Shown: positions 11,504 to 21,825 of the stretch, in pieces
Numbering within the stretch: position 1 is the stretch's first letter
Layout: each line of letters opens with the position of its first letter
DNA from: Gigaspora rosea
Taxonomy: Eukaryota; Glomeromycota; Glomeromycetes; Diversisporales; Gigasporaceae
DNA: 64,000 nucleotides
Assembly: GCA_003550325.1 (NCBI GenBank)
Contig: QKWP01000143.1
Span: forward strand, 256,093-320,092
Direction: 5' to 3'
Position numbers and translations under genes: made by a program
Notes under the pieces: generated by a model
What the model was told of the DNA's origin: nothing
Database searches by the model: none
The model's input: the letters and a program-made list of their open reading frames with translations, nothing else

Positions 11504-11686
11504 CGGTCAGACCTCTCTAAATGCACGCTCCTTTAAATGCATTCTATATAAAATCTCTCTAAATGCACACCTCTGCTTGGTCCCAAGTCAAGTTATACAA
11601 TAATTATAGCACTTGACCTCCCTAAATGCTCATTTTTGAATTTTTTTTGCATGCCCCGAAGGGGTGTATTTAGATAGGTATGACTA
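11504..11686. mobile_element. 183 bp Tc1/mariner-type MITE (unit A copy)
   Basis: TA direct repeats flank it (11502-11503 and 11687-11688). The ends read CGGTCAGACCTCTCTAAATG and, inverted, TAGTCATACCTATCTAAATA. AACCTCTCTAAATGCAC-like units repeat inside. The TA target and these ends are typical of mariner/pogo-derived MITEs. The orthologous copy is 17785-17927 and a related one is 20858-20978. Confidence 0.75.
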
Positions 11687-11689
11687 TAA

Positions 11690-13160
11690 TTTGAAATAAT
11701 GTTCATGATCGTTATTTCGGAAATTGCTTCTCTTTAAAAATGCTATATTTGGTTAAAAATAACGTGCATGTAAAGCACACTGAAATATTGCATACTATAT
11801 ATATCACGTACCAGCGAATTTGAAATTTTCCAAAATGATGTACTTGCGCGTACTGAAATAACACACAGGAATGTATTATTTTGCAATTATGTGGTATTTT
11901 TATTTAAAAAAATAAAGCGAAAGAATTTAAGTAAATCTATCCAGTACGTAATTATATTAAATTTATAAAACAAAATAAAGAAACAACTTAAATTATGCTT
12001 AGAAATGTATTTGACTTTTGAAGTTAAACATTAATCATTATGTAGCACCTTAATATCGTACTCTATAGTTATTGTGGGTTGTAGTGAATAACTAACCCAG
12101 TTACACACGGGTTATTCAACATACCCATATAACTGTATAATAACTATCTTATTGCACGGTGTCTAACGTAACAATCCCATGCCAATAAGTAGATGAAAAA
12201 GTACGGGTTTTTACAAAGATAATGCATACATCCAGTTTCATTGATTAGAGACAATGTTAAAGATCTAATGTTCTCAGTATTCTCAAGAATATTACAATAA
12301 TTTCGAGACCACAAAGTTTAAAAATTACGTTACATTGAAAACATAAAATTTGGAATTTTATGAAAAATAATTTTTGAGAACACTAAAATTTTTTTTTTTG
12401 AGAACTTTAAAATTTTTTTATGATAAAAATAATTTTTTTTAAGAACACTAATATTTTTTTTTGAGAACGTTAAAAATTTTTTAAGAACTTAAAATTAAAT
12501 TTATGCTCTCAGAGAACAAAAAAAAAATATTTCAAATCTTTTTCACTGCATAGAGCTACAATATTTTAAATTAATTTCAACACGAAGCACTGCAGCTCCT
12601 CCCATACATAGTTCCACTATAATACAAACCACTGATGAGTGCACCTTTGGAAATTATTTATCTCATCATCATCATTATGCATTTCATGAAAGAACTATCG
12701 CTATCAAATTTATTAAATTAATTATTAAATCTATTATATATGAACGAATATGAATCTTGAATTGTCATAACATAATTTGTAATTCGTCCTTATAATATTT
12801 CTAGTACTCAATTTTTTGGTTTGATTTATGAGTCAAATAGTAAGATTTTTAATAATCCACTGCCTCTCCACTCATATTTTAAAACTCTTCCAAGACCTCC
12901 AAATCGTGTAAATTTATTATATTCGAGACTTTCCTGGTATGTTTATCATAACTGTTTGCATATACGAATGTACACTATTTAACTGGTGTGCCACATAATA
13001 TTGAGAGTAACACAGAAATAAATAAAAAAAAATAGCTTTAATAAAGAAACCGAGAGGTTCGAATAACTTATCCGCCAAAAATTTTGATCGATTTAATTGG
13101 TTAATGATCACGAGTAGATCTCCAAAAATTAACCAATTAAATGAATGTATGACCCAGTTA
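11690..13160. other. Intergenic AT-rich DNA with T-run minisatellite
   Basis: No gene seen. At 12366-12490 a ~30 base motif TTTTTGAGAACACTAAAA is repeated about four times with changes; the same array is at 19460-19620 in the second unit. The rest matches 17930-20160 apart from the hAT-type insertion there. Confidence 0.65.
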
Positions 13161-13166
13161 CGGAAA

Positions 13167-13171
13167 CCAAT
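13167..13171 (+). promoter_or_regulatory. CCAAT box upstream of BTB copy X2
   Basis: CCAAT in GGAAACCAATTACAGTA, 105 bases before the ATG at 13272. In copy X1 the matching upstream DNA was replaced by the gypsy LTR. The role is inferred from the shared position with the Y copies. Confidence 0.4.
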
Positions 13172-13271
13172 TACAGTACTGCTGTACTACCATAGGGCGT
13201 AACCTTACAGCTAGTGTAACGGATAAAATCAGTAAAATTACCGAATCATTAAATTTTTAAACTTGACAAAA

Positions 13272-14211
13272 ATGGCATTAAAATTCTTTAAAACACTTTC
13301 AAATAATTATCTTGAACTTCTTGATGATAAAGAGGAGTTTAACATAGTCATTAATGTTGGTGAATCTCCAAAAGCAAAATTATTTCGAGCACATTCAGCA
13401 ATTTTAAGATACAGATCTTTATATTTTCGCAATGAATTGGAGAACATCGGTAAAGATGAGAATAATATCAAAACACTTAATTTAAAGCATGTTTCTGTCC
13501 AACATTTTGAAGTTATTATCAAGTAAGTTATTTATGGTGTACATGCATTATAATTTATATTATGTCATAAAAAGTAATCTAAAATATTCATAAATTTTAT
13601 ATAAAGGTATATATATGGAGGAATATTTTTACTTGAAAAACATGATGCATCGTTTATTTTTGAGCTCATGCTTATTGCTTATGAGTTTCTTTTTGATGAA
13701 TTGGCCAAGCAACTTCAAACTGGATAATCCATATGAATTTAAATTACTTCTTCGTGGAAGCAAAGATGGTTTTACTGCGAGTTCATTTTGGAATTTATGC
13801 GATAAGCAAACACATCTTGTTGTAGTTATGAAAGTTAAGAATACTGATGAAATTCTTGGTGGTTATAATCCTGTTGGTTGGGTTAAATCAAATAAGTGGT
13901 TAGGTGAAAATAAATATTGTAAAGATAGCTTTATTTTTTCATTGAAAAATGGAAATATTCAAAATTCTATTTTAAGTCGTGTTAAAAAGCCAGAAAATGC
14001 AATTTGCTGTGATTCTGTTTATGGTCCAATTTTTGGTGGGAAATATTTTGGCCTTGCCATGTATAATAATTTTAATCAATCTCACGGATGTTGGACTTGC
14101 AAAGAAAGTGCATATGAAAAACCAATTAGAAATGCGGTTGCATACATATCATCGAATAAATCAATTTTTTCAATAGAAGAATATGAAATATTTCAAATAA
14201 AAAAATCCTAA
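13272..14211 (+). pseudogene. BTB-TLDc gene, copy X2, BACK domain deleted
   Basis: Exon 1 (13272-13522, 251 bases) is fully open and encodes an intact BTB domain. The intron 13523-13606 has GTAAGT and AAAG ends. Exon 2 starts at 13607, but near 13721 the sequence jumps from the early BACK region (after L-Q-T) straight to the TLDc start (N-P-Y-E-F-K), losing about 600 bases. The jump is out of frame and gives a TAA three codons later, although the TLDc part itself is open to 14211. The long frame from 13615 crosses the junction only by reading the first part of exon 2 in a wrong frame. A truncated BTB product is possible; a full one is not. Confidence 0.85.
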
Positions 14212-16334
14212 AAGTATACATTATTAATTAATTCGCAAAGTAACTAGCATTATTAAATTTGTTAATGGAGTATAACACTTTTATAATGAATCAATTTTAC
14301 AAGTTTTTTTTCTTCCCGTCACTCATATATTCGACTTGATTCTTTAAACCGTTTCTTGTGCAAATTTGTACTGAAATTTTTTTAAAAATTTATTTTTAAA
14401 TTAATATTCTAAATCTAAATTTTGGCTATATACTTTTTAAGTAAAAATTATATTTTGCGATATATTTTAATAACATTGTTAAAAAATTTATGAATAATAA
14501 AAGTTTAAACTTTTTATTTTAATTAAATTTTTATTATAAAATTTTAGATGAATTCGTATTGTATGGCATTAGTAGGTTATCTTTTACACTGTTATAAAGA
14601 AAGCCAACTTTAATACAACATTAAGTTATTAGAAAATAACAAGATTTAATGGCTATCATAACTTAATGCATGATGGATAAACGTAGAGTCACTTGAAGAT
14701 TTATTCTAACTTATAGGATTGTTGGTTTGTTATTAAAACAAGTTGAAATATTTAACAAATCTTGATTTTCTTTTTTTTTTTTTTTTGCCTTGAATAAAAA
14801 TTACTTGTTCGCTTATAAATCTTTTTAAATACATGCCGCAGAGAAAATAATAAATCTTAGCATATGCTTACAAATAAATATTTAGTACTTAGACTGTCTT
14901 ATAAGTTCTGCGTTTGGTGCAATTTTTGATTCAATATTTTCATTATTCCTGGTAGCTCAAGGAACAAATTTTATTTGTGCAACTCTTGTAAGATTTTTTA
15001 ATCGGGCGCACAAGGTTGCTTATAAAGAGGCTGATAAATTTATAAGAATTACCAAACATTAGTATTAAGTAGCGAAAAGTTATTAATGAAATTTCAATAA
15101 GTATGAAACTTTTGCGAAAAGAACACTCGTTAAAAAACATTTATTAAAAATTATTTAATAAGTATGCAACTATTGTATTACGAAAAGTATATTCACAGAA
15201 TATTTAATTAATTACACTTACTATAAGAGACAGCCATAACTCTCTGAAATAAGCCATCCTATAATTAAAAATGACATAATTTTTTGAATTAAAATAAAGT
15301 ATTTGGATGTATATTAAGTAATTTTGTAATATTCATGTTAAGTTTATTTTATATAGGATAGCTAATTAGGTGTTTTCACACTATTAGCTTGTTTAATATT
15401 AAATATTAAAAGCTGATTCTTGTCTGAAATTTTAAAAATAGCTACTGTATAATATACAAAAATAAAATCTTTAGAAGAGTTACCTTTTTATGTTTATAAC
15501 ATCTTGAAAATGATAAATTTTTATTGCGTATCACAAATACTTTAATTTTATAATAAAAAAATAAACCTTAAATTTATTTATTTGTTTTATACCTTTGCAA
15601 CGTTGCCAAGGGACGCTATTGATATCTGTAAACAGCTGAAGTTAAATAAGGTTTAATTTATGAGTTAGTATTAGACTTACTAGCTAATTATTTACTCTTA
15701 TATAATTGATTAAAAATTAATTATGAATTATTATCTTTATCTGTTATAGTTTCAATATTATAAATTTAATATATATTTACAAACAAGGATTTATTTATTT
15801 GATTACTTAACAGTGTTAAGATGCATTATAATAACACACTACGATAATACATTACATCATTAAAATATAAATTTATAATATGATTATCATGTGTGCAAAA
15901 ATACATTAAGACCGTAACTGATGTATAATGAACTCCGTGATGTTCTGTGTCTAAAAAGATCGATTTTAACCTTCTTTTTAAATAGTCTATTTACTTTTTT
16001 AGGAATCTATATAACCACTAAAAATAAGCCAATACAACCTAGTAATTATAACCTACTTGGTGCTAATTAGTAAATTGCATTGTTTATTAGAACCATACAT
16101 ATGAACAGTCGGAGAAGGCAGTCGACTATTTTTCAAATTCTATCTAGCATGAAAGTCAAGCGATTTGACATAGTCGATTTAACTGACTTTGAAATATCGG
16201 ATTAGTTGATTTGATAAGTTTAGGTTAACCGTTACATAATTATAAGCGAAAAAGAAGACTTTTTATAAGTCAATAAAATAATGAGCATTTGCTTGTTTAT
16301 ATTTCCAAATTTTATATTATTTTATTTTGCTTGA
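14212..16334. other. Intergenic AT-rich DNA between X2 and Y2
   Basis: Duplicate of 7951-10062. It holds a T run at 14767-14787 and no conserved frame. A small minus-strand frame at 14943-15140 is not preserved in the first unit and is not taken as a gene. Confidence 0.65.
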
Positions 16335-16513
16335 GAAATTCTATATTCACCCGGTAAAAATCACCCGTTATATAATTTTCATTATACTATACAATAAATT
16401 GGTTAGTCAGTATTTAGGGTAAATGAATTTTAATAATATTATACGCATTTACATTGCATAGTATAATAAAAATTATATATCAGGTGACTTTAACCGGGTG
16501 AAAATAGAATTTC
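16335..16513. mobile_element. 179 bp MITE with GAAATTCTAT ends (unit B copy)
   Basis: The ends GAAATTCTATATTCACCCGG and the inverse GAAATTCTATTTTCACCCGG match over 20 bases with one mismatch. It is the counterpart of 10063-10232 and better preserved. No coding sequence. Confidence 0.75.
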
Positions 16514-16829
16514 CGTGACAAATAATGGTTTGAGCTTTATGAATTCCGCATATTGCCATTGTTGAAGCATGATAATATGCGGCATTCATAGGGTTCACAA
16601 AAGTCATTTGTCAAAATTCTATATATTACCATGTATTAACAATGAGTAATATTCTGAATTCAAAGGATTTAAAAACATCAATGAGTAATAAAACTAACGA
16701 CATTAAAATATCTTAGATACTATTTTAAGAGTCTATTACCATTTTTTTTAAGTATCTTGCACTACCACTAATAAAATTTTTCACTACATTGACTTATATA
16801 CGCACGATTATAATTTTTTCAGATGATAG

Positions 16830-16834
16830 CCAAT
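16830..16834 (+). promoter_or_regulatory. CCAAT box upstream of BTB copy Y2
   Basis: CCAAT inside GATGATAGCCAATTACTG, 122 bases before the ATG at 16952. The block is identical over at least 16 bases to the one before the better-kept gene at 45096. Confidence 0.5.
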
Positions 16835-16951
16835 TACTGTTCATGCTAACATATTTCGTAATAATACAGTCCCATAACGTATAAAATCAGAATTAGTTTT
16901 TTATTTAAGACACTTATGCCCTAATCATCAAATTTTTAAACTTTATTGAAA

Positions 16952-17535
16952 ATGGCACTAAAATACTTTGAAGCTTTTCAAATAATTATCTTGAACTTCT
17001 TGACGATAAAGAGGATTATAATATAGTCATTGATGTTAGTAAATTTCCAAACACAAAGATATTTTGATCCAATACAGCAATTTAGGATATAGGTTTTATA
17101 TTTTCGCAGTGAATTAAGAATATCGGTGAAATTGAAATAATATCAAAACATTTAAAACATAATTATATCCAACATTTTGAAGTAGCTATTTTATGCTATG
17201 TTATAAAAAGATATTAAAGTATACATAAATTTTATCTAAAAAATACATCTATGGAAGAATAGTAGCACTGATGTGTCATTTATTTTGAGTTCATGCTAAT
17301 TGCTTATGTGTTTTTTTTGATGAACTGGCTAAGAACTTCAAGCTCATTGGCTTCGTTTACATTTTAATCGCATTTATTAAAAGACTTCATGATTTACAAA
17401 ACTGGCGTGATGATATTGAGTATAATACCCTAACAAGTTTTTGATTCTGAAAAATTCTTACAGTTCAAGAATTAATCTTAAACTGAGGAATTGCATAAAA
17501 TTCTGACCTACCGTCCGATCCTAAAGATTGGCCAA
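16952..17535 (+). pseudogene. BTB gene copy Y2, heavily decayed
   Basis: Counterpart of 10696-11255. The BTB start, the F-R-S-L-Y-F area (~17085), the exon 2 start (~17247), the F-D-E-L area (~17310) and a BACK fragment (~17480-17535) can be followed by comparison with the copy at 45096, with many stops and deletions. No TLDc part. Confidence 0.75.
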
Positions 17536-17784
17536 ACATCATATTATGTACAATTTTTCATATGAATGAGTTTTTCCCAAGTCTGGTTTGGAGCCGAGTT
17601 CAAATTGAGGCTTGACTTCTAGAATTGAATCGAGACCGACCGGACTTCTAACATCTTTAGTTATCATTTATATAGTATAATCAGTGTTCTACTAATTGCA
17701 TTCTTCATATAAACTATATGTTTCTTTTGATACTCATCCATTGAACAACGGAAGGAATATGTTATATGATTATAAATTAGTGTA

Positions 17785-17927
17785 CGGTCCAACCTCTCTA
17801 AATGCACGCTCCTTTAAATGCATTTTATATAAAACCCCTCTAAATGCACGCCTCTGTCCCTAAATGCTCATTTTTGAATTTTTTTTTTTGCATGTCCCGA
17901 AGGGATGTATTTAGATAGGTTTGACTA
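17785..17927. mobile_element. 143 bp Tc1/mariner-type MITE (unit B copy)
   Basis: TA flanks at 17783-17784 and 17928-17929; the ends match the copy at 11504-11686. It has lost about 40 internal bases. Sharing the same site shows that it predates the segmental duplication. Confidence 0.75.
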
Positions 17928-18124
17928 TAATTTGAATAGCGTATGATTGTTATTTCGAAAATTGTTTCTCTTTAAAAATGCTATATTTGGTTCAAAATAA
18001 CGTGCATGTGCACACTGAAATAATGCATACTATATATATATCACGTACCAGCGAATTTGAATTTTGGCATTTTGTTTCAAACTGATGCACCTGCGCGTAC
18101 TGAAATAGCACACAGGAATGCATT

Positions 18125-18970
18125 TAGGGATGGGTTCGGTCAGCTAGGTCAGCTATCGGTCAGCTATCATCGACTATCGACTACTAGCCGGCTATAGCCG
18201 GCTATAGCCGATAAATTACTTGATCAATTTCTTAATCAATTTTTCAATCAAACATATAAACAAGTGCCAAATAATTATATTTTTATATGTTATACAGTTA
18301 TACATATTAGAGTACCCTAGCCATGGCGGAAAAAAAGTTCGGGCCACATGCTGTAAACAGCCAATCAAAATAATCAAAATATTGAAGATCCGATCTACAT
18401 TTCAAAACAATCTAATTCTGGTCAAATTTGTACAGTAGATCATTTGGCCTATTGGAGATGAGTTTAAAACCACAATGGGCAAATTTTTGACCGTCAAAAT
18501 TTCATTATCACGTGATTTTTGGCCAATAAAATAACGAGAGCAGGTTAAGTAGCACAAGCGGAAGATCAAAACAAAACGTTCGCTTTTTCAAATTTGAATA
18601 AGAAATCACCTTTCGTGCTATAACAAAAAAAATTCCTTGAGCAATTCTACTAATGTTTTGCTAACATCAAGCCCTATAGGAAACCTAGCACTAACTTAAA
18701 ACGATCTTGAAGTTTTTGGGGCATAGTCACGTGACAGTGAAAAAGTGACGGCGATCCTGGGGAAGATGGAAGATGCTAGGGTATTTCTTTCAATAATTCT
18801 ATATAATTTGTACACTTCATGCTGAATTAAACAATAATTATGATTTACCAGCCAGGAAATAAAAAATTTGGTATCGGCTAACCGGTCAGCTAAGCCGTTA
18901 TCGTCGACTACATCGACTACGGCTATAGCTGATCGGCTAGCCGACTATTAGCTGACCGAACCCATCCCTA
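18125..18970. mobile_element. 846 bp non-autonomous hAT-like element in unit B
   Basis: The ends are inverted repeats beginning TAGGGATGGGTTCGGTCAGC. The exact 8-base direct repeat AATGCATT flanks it (18117-18124 and 18971-18978). The first unit has the unoccupied site at about 11868-11882. Subterminal regions are rich in GGCTATAGCC/GTCAGCTA motifs. An inner segment 18315-18781 has CCCTAGC/GCTAGGG ends between TA dinucleotides and may be a second, nested element. No transposase frame. Confidence 0.92.
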
Positions 18971-20181
18971 AATGCATTATTTTGCAATTATGTAGTATTT
19001 TTATTTAAAAAAATAAAGCGAAAAAATTTAAGTAAATCAATCCAGTACGTAATTATATTAAATTTATATAACAAAATAAAGAAACAACTTAAATTATGCT
19101 TAGAAATATATCAGATATTTGACTTTTGAGGTTAAGCATTAATCATTATGTAGCACCATGGAATCGTGCTTTATAGTTATTGTATGGGTTGTAGTGAATA
19201 ACCCAGTTACACAGGTTATTTAACATACCCATATAATAACTATCTTATTGCATGGTGTCTGTAACAATCCCGTGACAATAAGTAAATGAAAAAGCACGGG
19301 TTGTCACATAAGACCCGTGCAATAATTCATACATCCAATTTCATTCATTAGAGTCAATGTTAAAGATCTAATGTTCTCAGTGTTCTCAAGAATATTACAA
19401 TAATTTTGAGACCACAAAGTTTAAAAATTACGTTACATTGAAACATAAAATTTGGAATTTTATGATAAAAATAATTTTTGAGAAAATTAAATTTTTTAGA
19501 ATGTTAAAAATTTTTTTGGTATAAATAAATTTTGAGAACATTAAAAATTTTTTTGGTAAAAATAAATTTTGAGAACACTAAAATTTTTTTTGAGATCGTT
19601 AAAATTTTTTTAAGGACTTAAAATTTAAATTTATGTTCTCAGAGAACGAAAAAAATTTTCGAATCTTTTTCACTGCTTAGAGCTACAATATTTTAAATTA
19701 ATCTCAACACGAAGCACTGTAGCTTCCTCCCATAGTTTCACTATAATACAAACCACCGATGATTGCGCCTTTTGTAAATTATATTAACTCATCCTATATG
19801 GGATTCATCATCATTATACATCTCATGAAAGAACTACCGCTATCAAATTTATTAAATTAATTATTAATTATATTATTTCATGAACGAATATGAATCTTGA
19901 ATTGTCATAACTTAATTTGTAATTCGTTCTTATAATATTTTACTAGTACTCGATTTTTTGGTGATATGTTTGCCATAACTTTTTGCATGTACGAATGTAC
20001 GTTATTTAATTGGTGTGCCACTTAACATTGAGAGTGACACAGAAATAAAAAAAATAGCTTTAAGAGAGTTTCGTAACGATGAATATCTTATCCCGCCAAA
20101 AATTTTGATCGATTTAATTGGTTAATTATCACGAGTAGATCAACCAATTAAATGAATGTATGGGCGTAACTACTGCGTAAC

Positions 20182-21318
20182 TAGTGATGCAGAAAAATTA
20201 TTTACACAATTGTTCCCCAATCGTGGAATGATTCTACAATGATGTGGAAATGATCATTAACAATTTTAGAAATTCCACACTTTCACAAGTGTGAATTGTC
20301 GCATTCCAAATCTTGTGAATTGTGAATTGCCAATTTTATAAATCATGCAGAAGTTACATTTTTGATATATCGAAAATCCTTGTCTCAATTCTTTACTCTT
20401 GCGCACTGATATATTAAGATAGAAGTATTGTCTTGTGTCATATTTTTTATACAAAACTACCACAATATAACTCTTTTTATAGTAACCCTGATATAGTGAG
20501 GAAAATTTTCGTTACCGTAGTAAGCTACGTGTTCCATACCTTGTTTATCTTGATAGGCGTGCTTCATTCAGCTAAAATATTCTCAACAAAAAAAAATTAT
20601 AATTTTACCCATTGACCAGGGTATTTAAAAATCATTTTAAATTGATCCTATTAATTAAAACATTAAATATATTTTTAGATTTCACTTTAACTATGGTATT
20701 ATTTATAATTTTCACCAACCTATTCTTTTATTTTTCCAAGCTACATTTTTATCAAGGGTTTTTAGTCTTACTTTTTGTTAGTAAAGTCCTATAACTTCAA
20801 TAGAACTTAGTACACTCTTCTGCCTACCTCTCAGTAACTTATCACATAAGGGCAATACAGTCTCTCTAAGTGTACATCCTTTCTAAATACACGCTCAAGT
20901 GTTGGCCAAATATATACATGACCGCTGTAAATGCACTTTTTTTCTTATTATTCTTGTGTGCACTTGGAGAGGTCTGCCTATATTTATTTTCAAATGCATT
21001 ATTAAATATACCTTTTTTGATAATTTTAGATTTAAATTAATTCTAAATTTTAGCATATATTTAAGCCAAGATCATTGAAAACAGTATAATCTTATATTAG
21101 TAAAAATTGATTCAAGATTTACAATATATCAAAAATGTAATTTCTGGCAATTCACAATTCACATGATTTAGAATTGGAAAATTACTAAAATTATCAATGA
21201 TTATCAGTGCGACAATTCCACACTTGTGTAATTGTGGAATTTCTAAAATTGTTAATGATCATTTCCACATCATTTGTAGAATCATTCTACGATTGGAAAT
21301 AATTCCCGTGTAACACTA
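20182..21318. mobile_element. 1137 bp hAT-like non-autonomous element at the unit B/C boundary
   Basis: The ends are TAGTGATGCA and, inverted, TAGTGTTACA; behind them come ~150 base inverted arms (20199-20360 against 21140-21310). Flanks TGCGTAAC (20174-20181) and AGCGTAAC (21319-21326) agree in 7 of 8 bases, as for a hAT target duplication. It contains the 121 bp TA-flanked MITE 20858-20978. Short internal frames (20433-20615, 20612-20794) resemble nothing I know. Confidence 0.78.
20858..20978. mobile_element. 121 bp Tc1/mariner-type MITE nested in the hAT-like element
   Basis: Ends CAGTCTCTCTAAGTGTACA and, inverted, GGCAGACCTCTCCAAGTGCA, with TA on both sides (20856-20857, 20979-20980). 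Related to 11504-11686. Confidence 0.65.
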
Positions 21319-21384
21319 AGCGTAACCTTACAAAATCAGTACAATTATGTTCATACTACTTAGCCGAATGATTAAAATTTCAAA

Positions 21385-21631
21385 ATGGCATTAAAATTCT
21401 TTGAAACACTTACAAATAATTATCTTAAACTTCTTGATAATAAAGAGGATTTTAACATAGCATTAATGTTGGCGAATCTCCTGCAAAAACATTTCGGCAC
21501 AATCAGCAATTTTAAGATACAGATCTTTATATTTTCGCAAATAATTAAAGAATATCGGTAAAGATGAGAATAATATCAAAACACTTAATTTAAAGCATGT
21601 TTATATCCAACAATTTGAAGTTATCATCAAG
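21385..21631 (+). pseudogene. BTB exon 1 fragment, copy X3
   Basis: Starts ATGGCATTAAAATTC and follows the BTB exon of the other copies to the ...ATCAA|GTAAGT splice donor at 21631/21632. Small deletions near 21460-21500 break the frame. From 21636 the sequence changes to retroelement DNA, so exon 2 is absent. It marks the third tandem unit. Confidence 0.82.
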
Positions 21632-21825
21632 TAAGTAGTTTACGATGTATTGAAAAGTATTACCATCATCAATCATGGCAACCACATGTGGTAATACAAC
21701 AATAACACTGTAATATAAGGCGCCCTGCCCCTATTTCCACGCCTCTACCTTTGCAAACATGACAGAACTATATCAAACTGTACTTGTTGATATATTTCAA
21801 ACTGAACCTCAAGTTGTTCCAACTA

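Larger units (their letters stand above)
6364..21330. repeat. Tandem segmental duplication (~6.8 kb unit) of a BTB gene pair
   Basis: 6364-13216 and 13217-20181 align from end to end apart from indels; for example the tails at 7943 and 14204, the MITEs at 11504 and 17785, and the T-run repeats at 12366 and 19460 are in the same order. A third unit starts at about 21319 and is cut short after BTB exon 1. Differences are scattered substitutions, a ~600 bp deletion in the second BTB gene, and two hAT-like insertions (18125-18970 and 20182-21318) found only in or after the second unit. The pattern is tandem duplication followed by separate decay. Confidence 0.9.

Noticed and set aside
13615..13730. 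ATG at 13615 as start of a short TLDc-only gene
   Set aside because: Its first ~35 codons are exon 2 read in a wrong frame; the other copies show the real frame begins after the intron.
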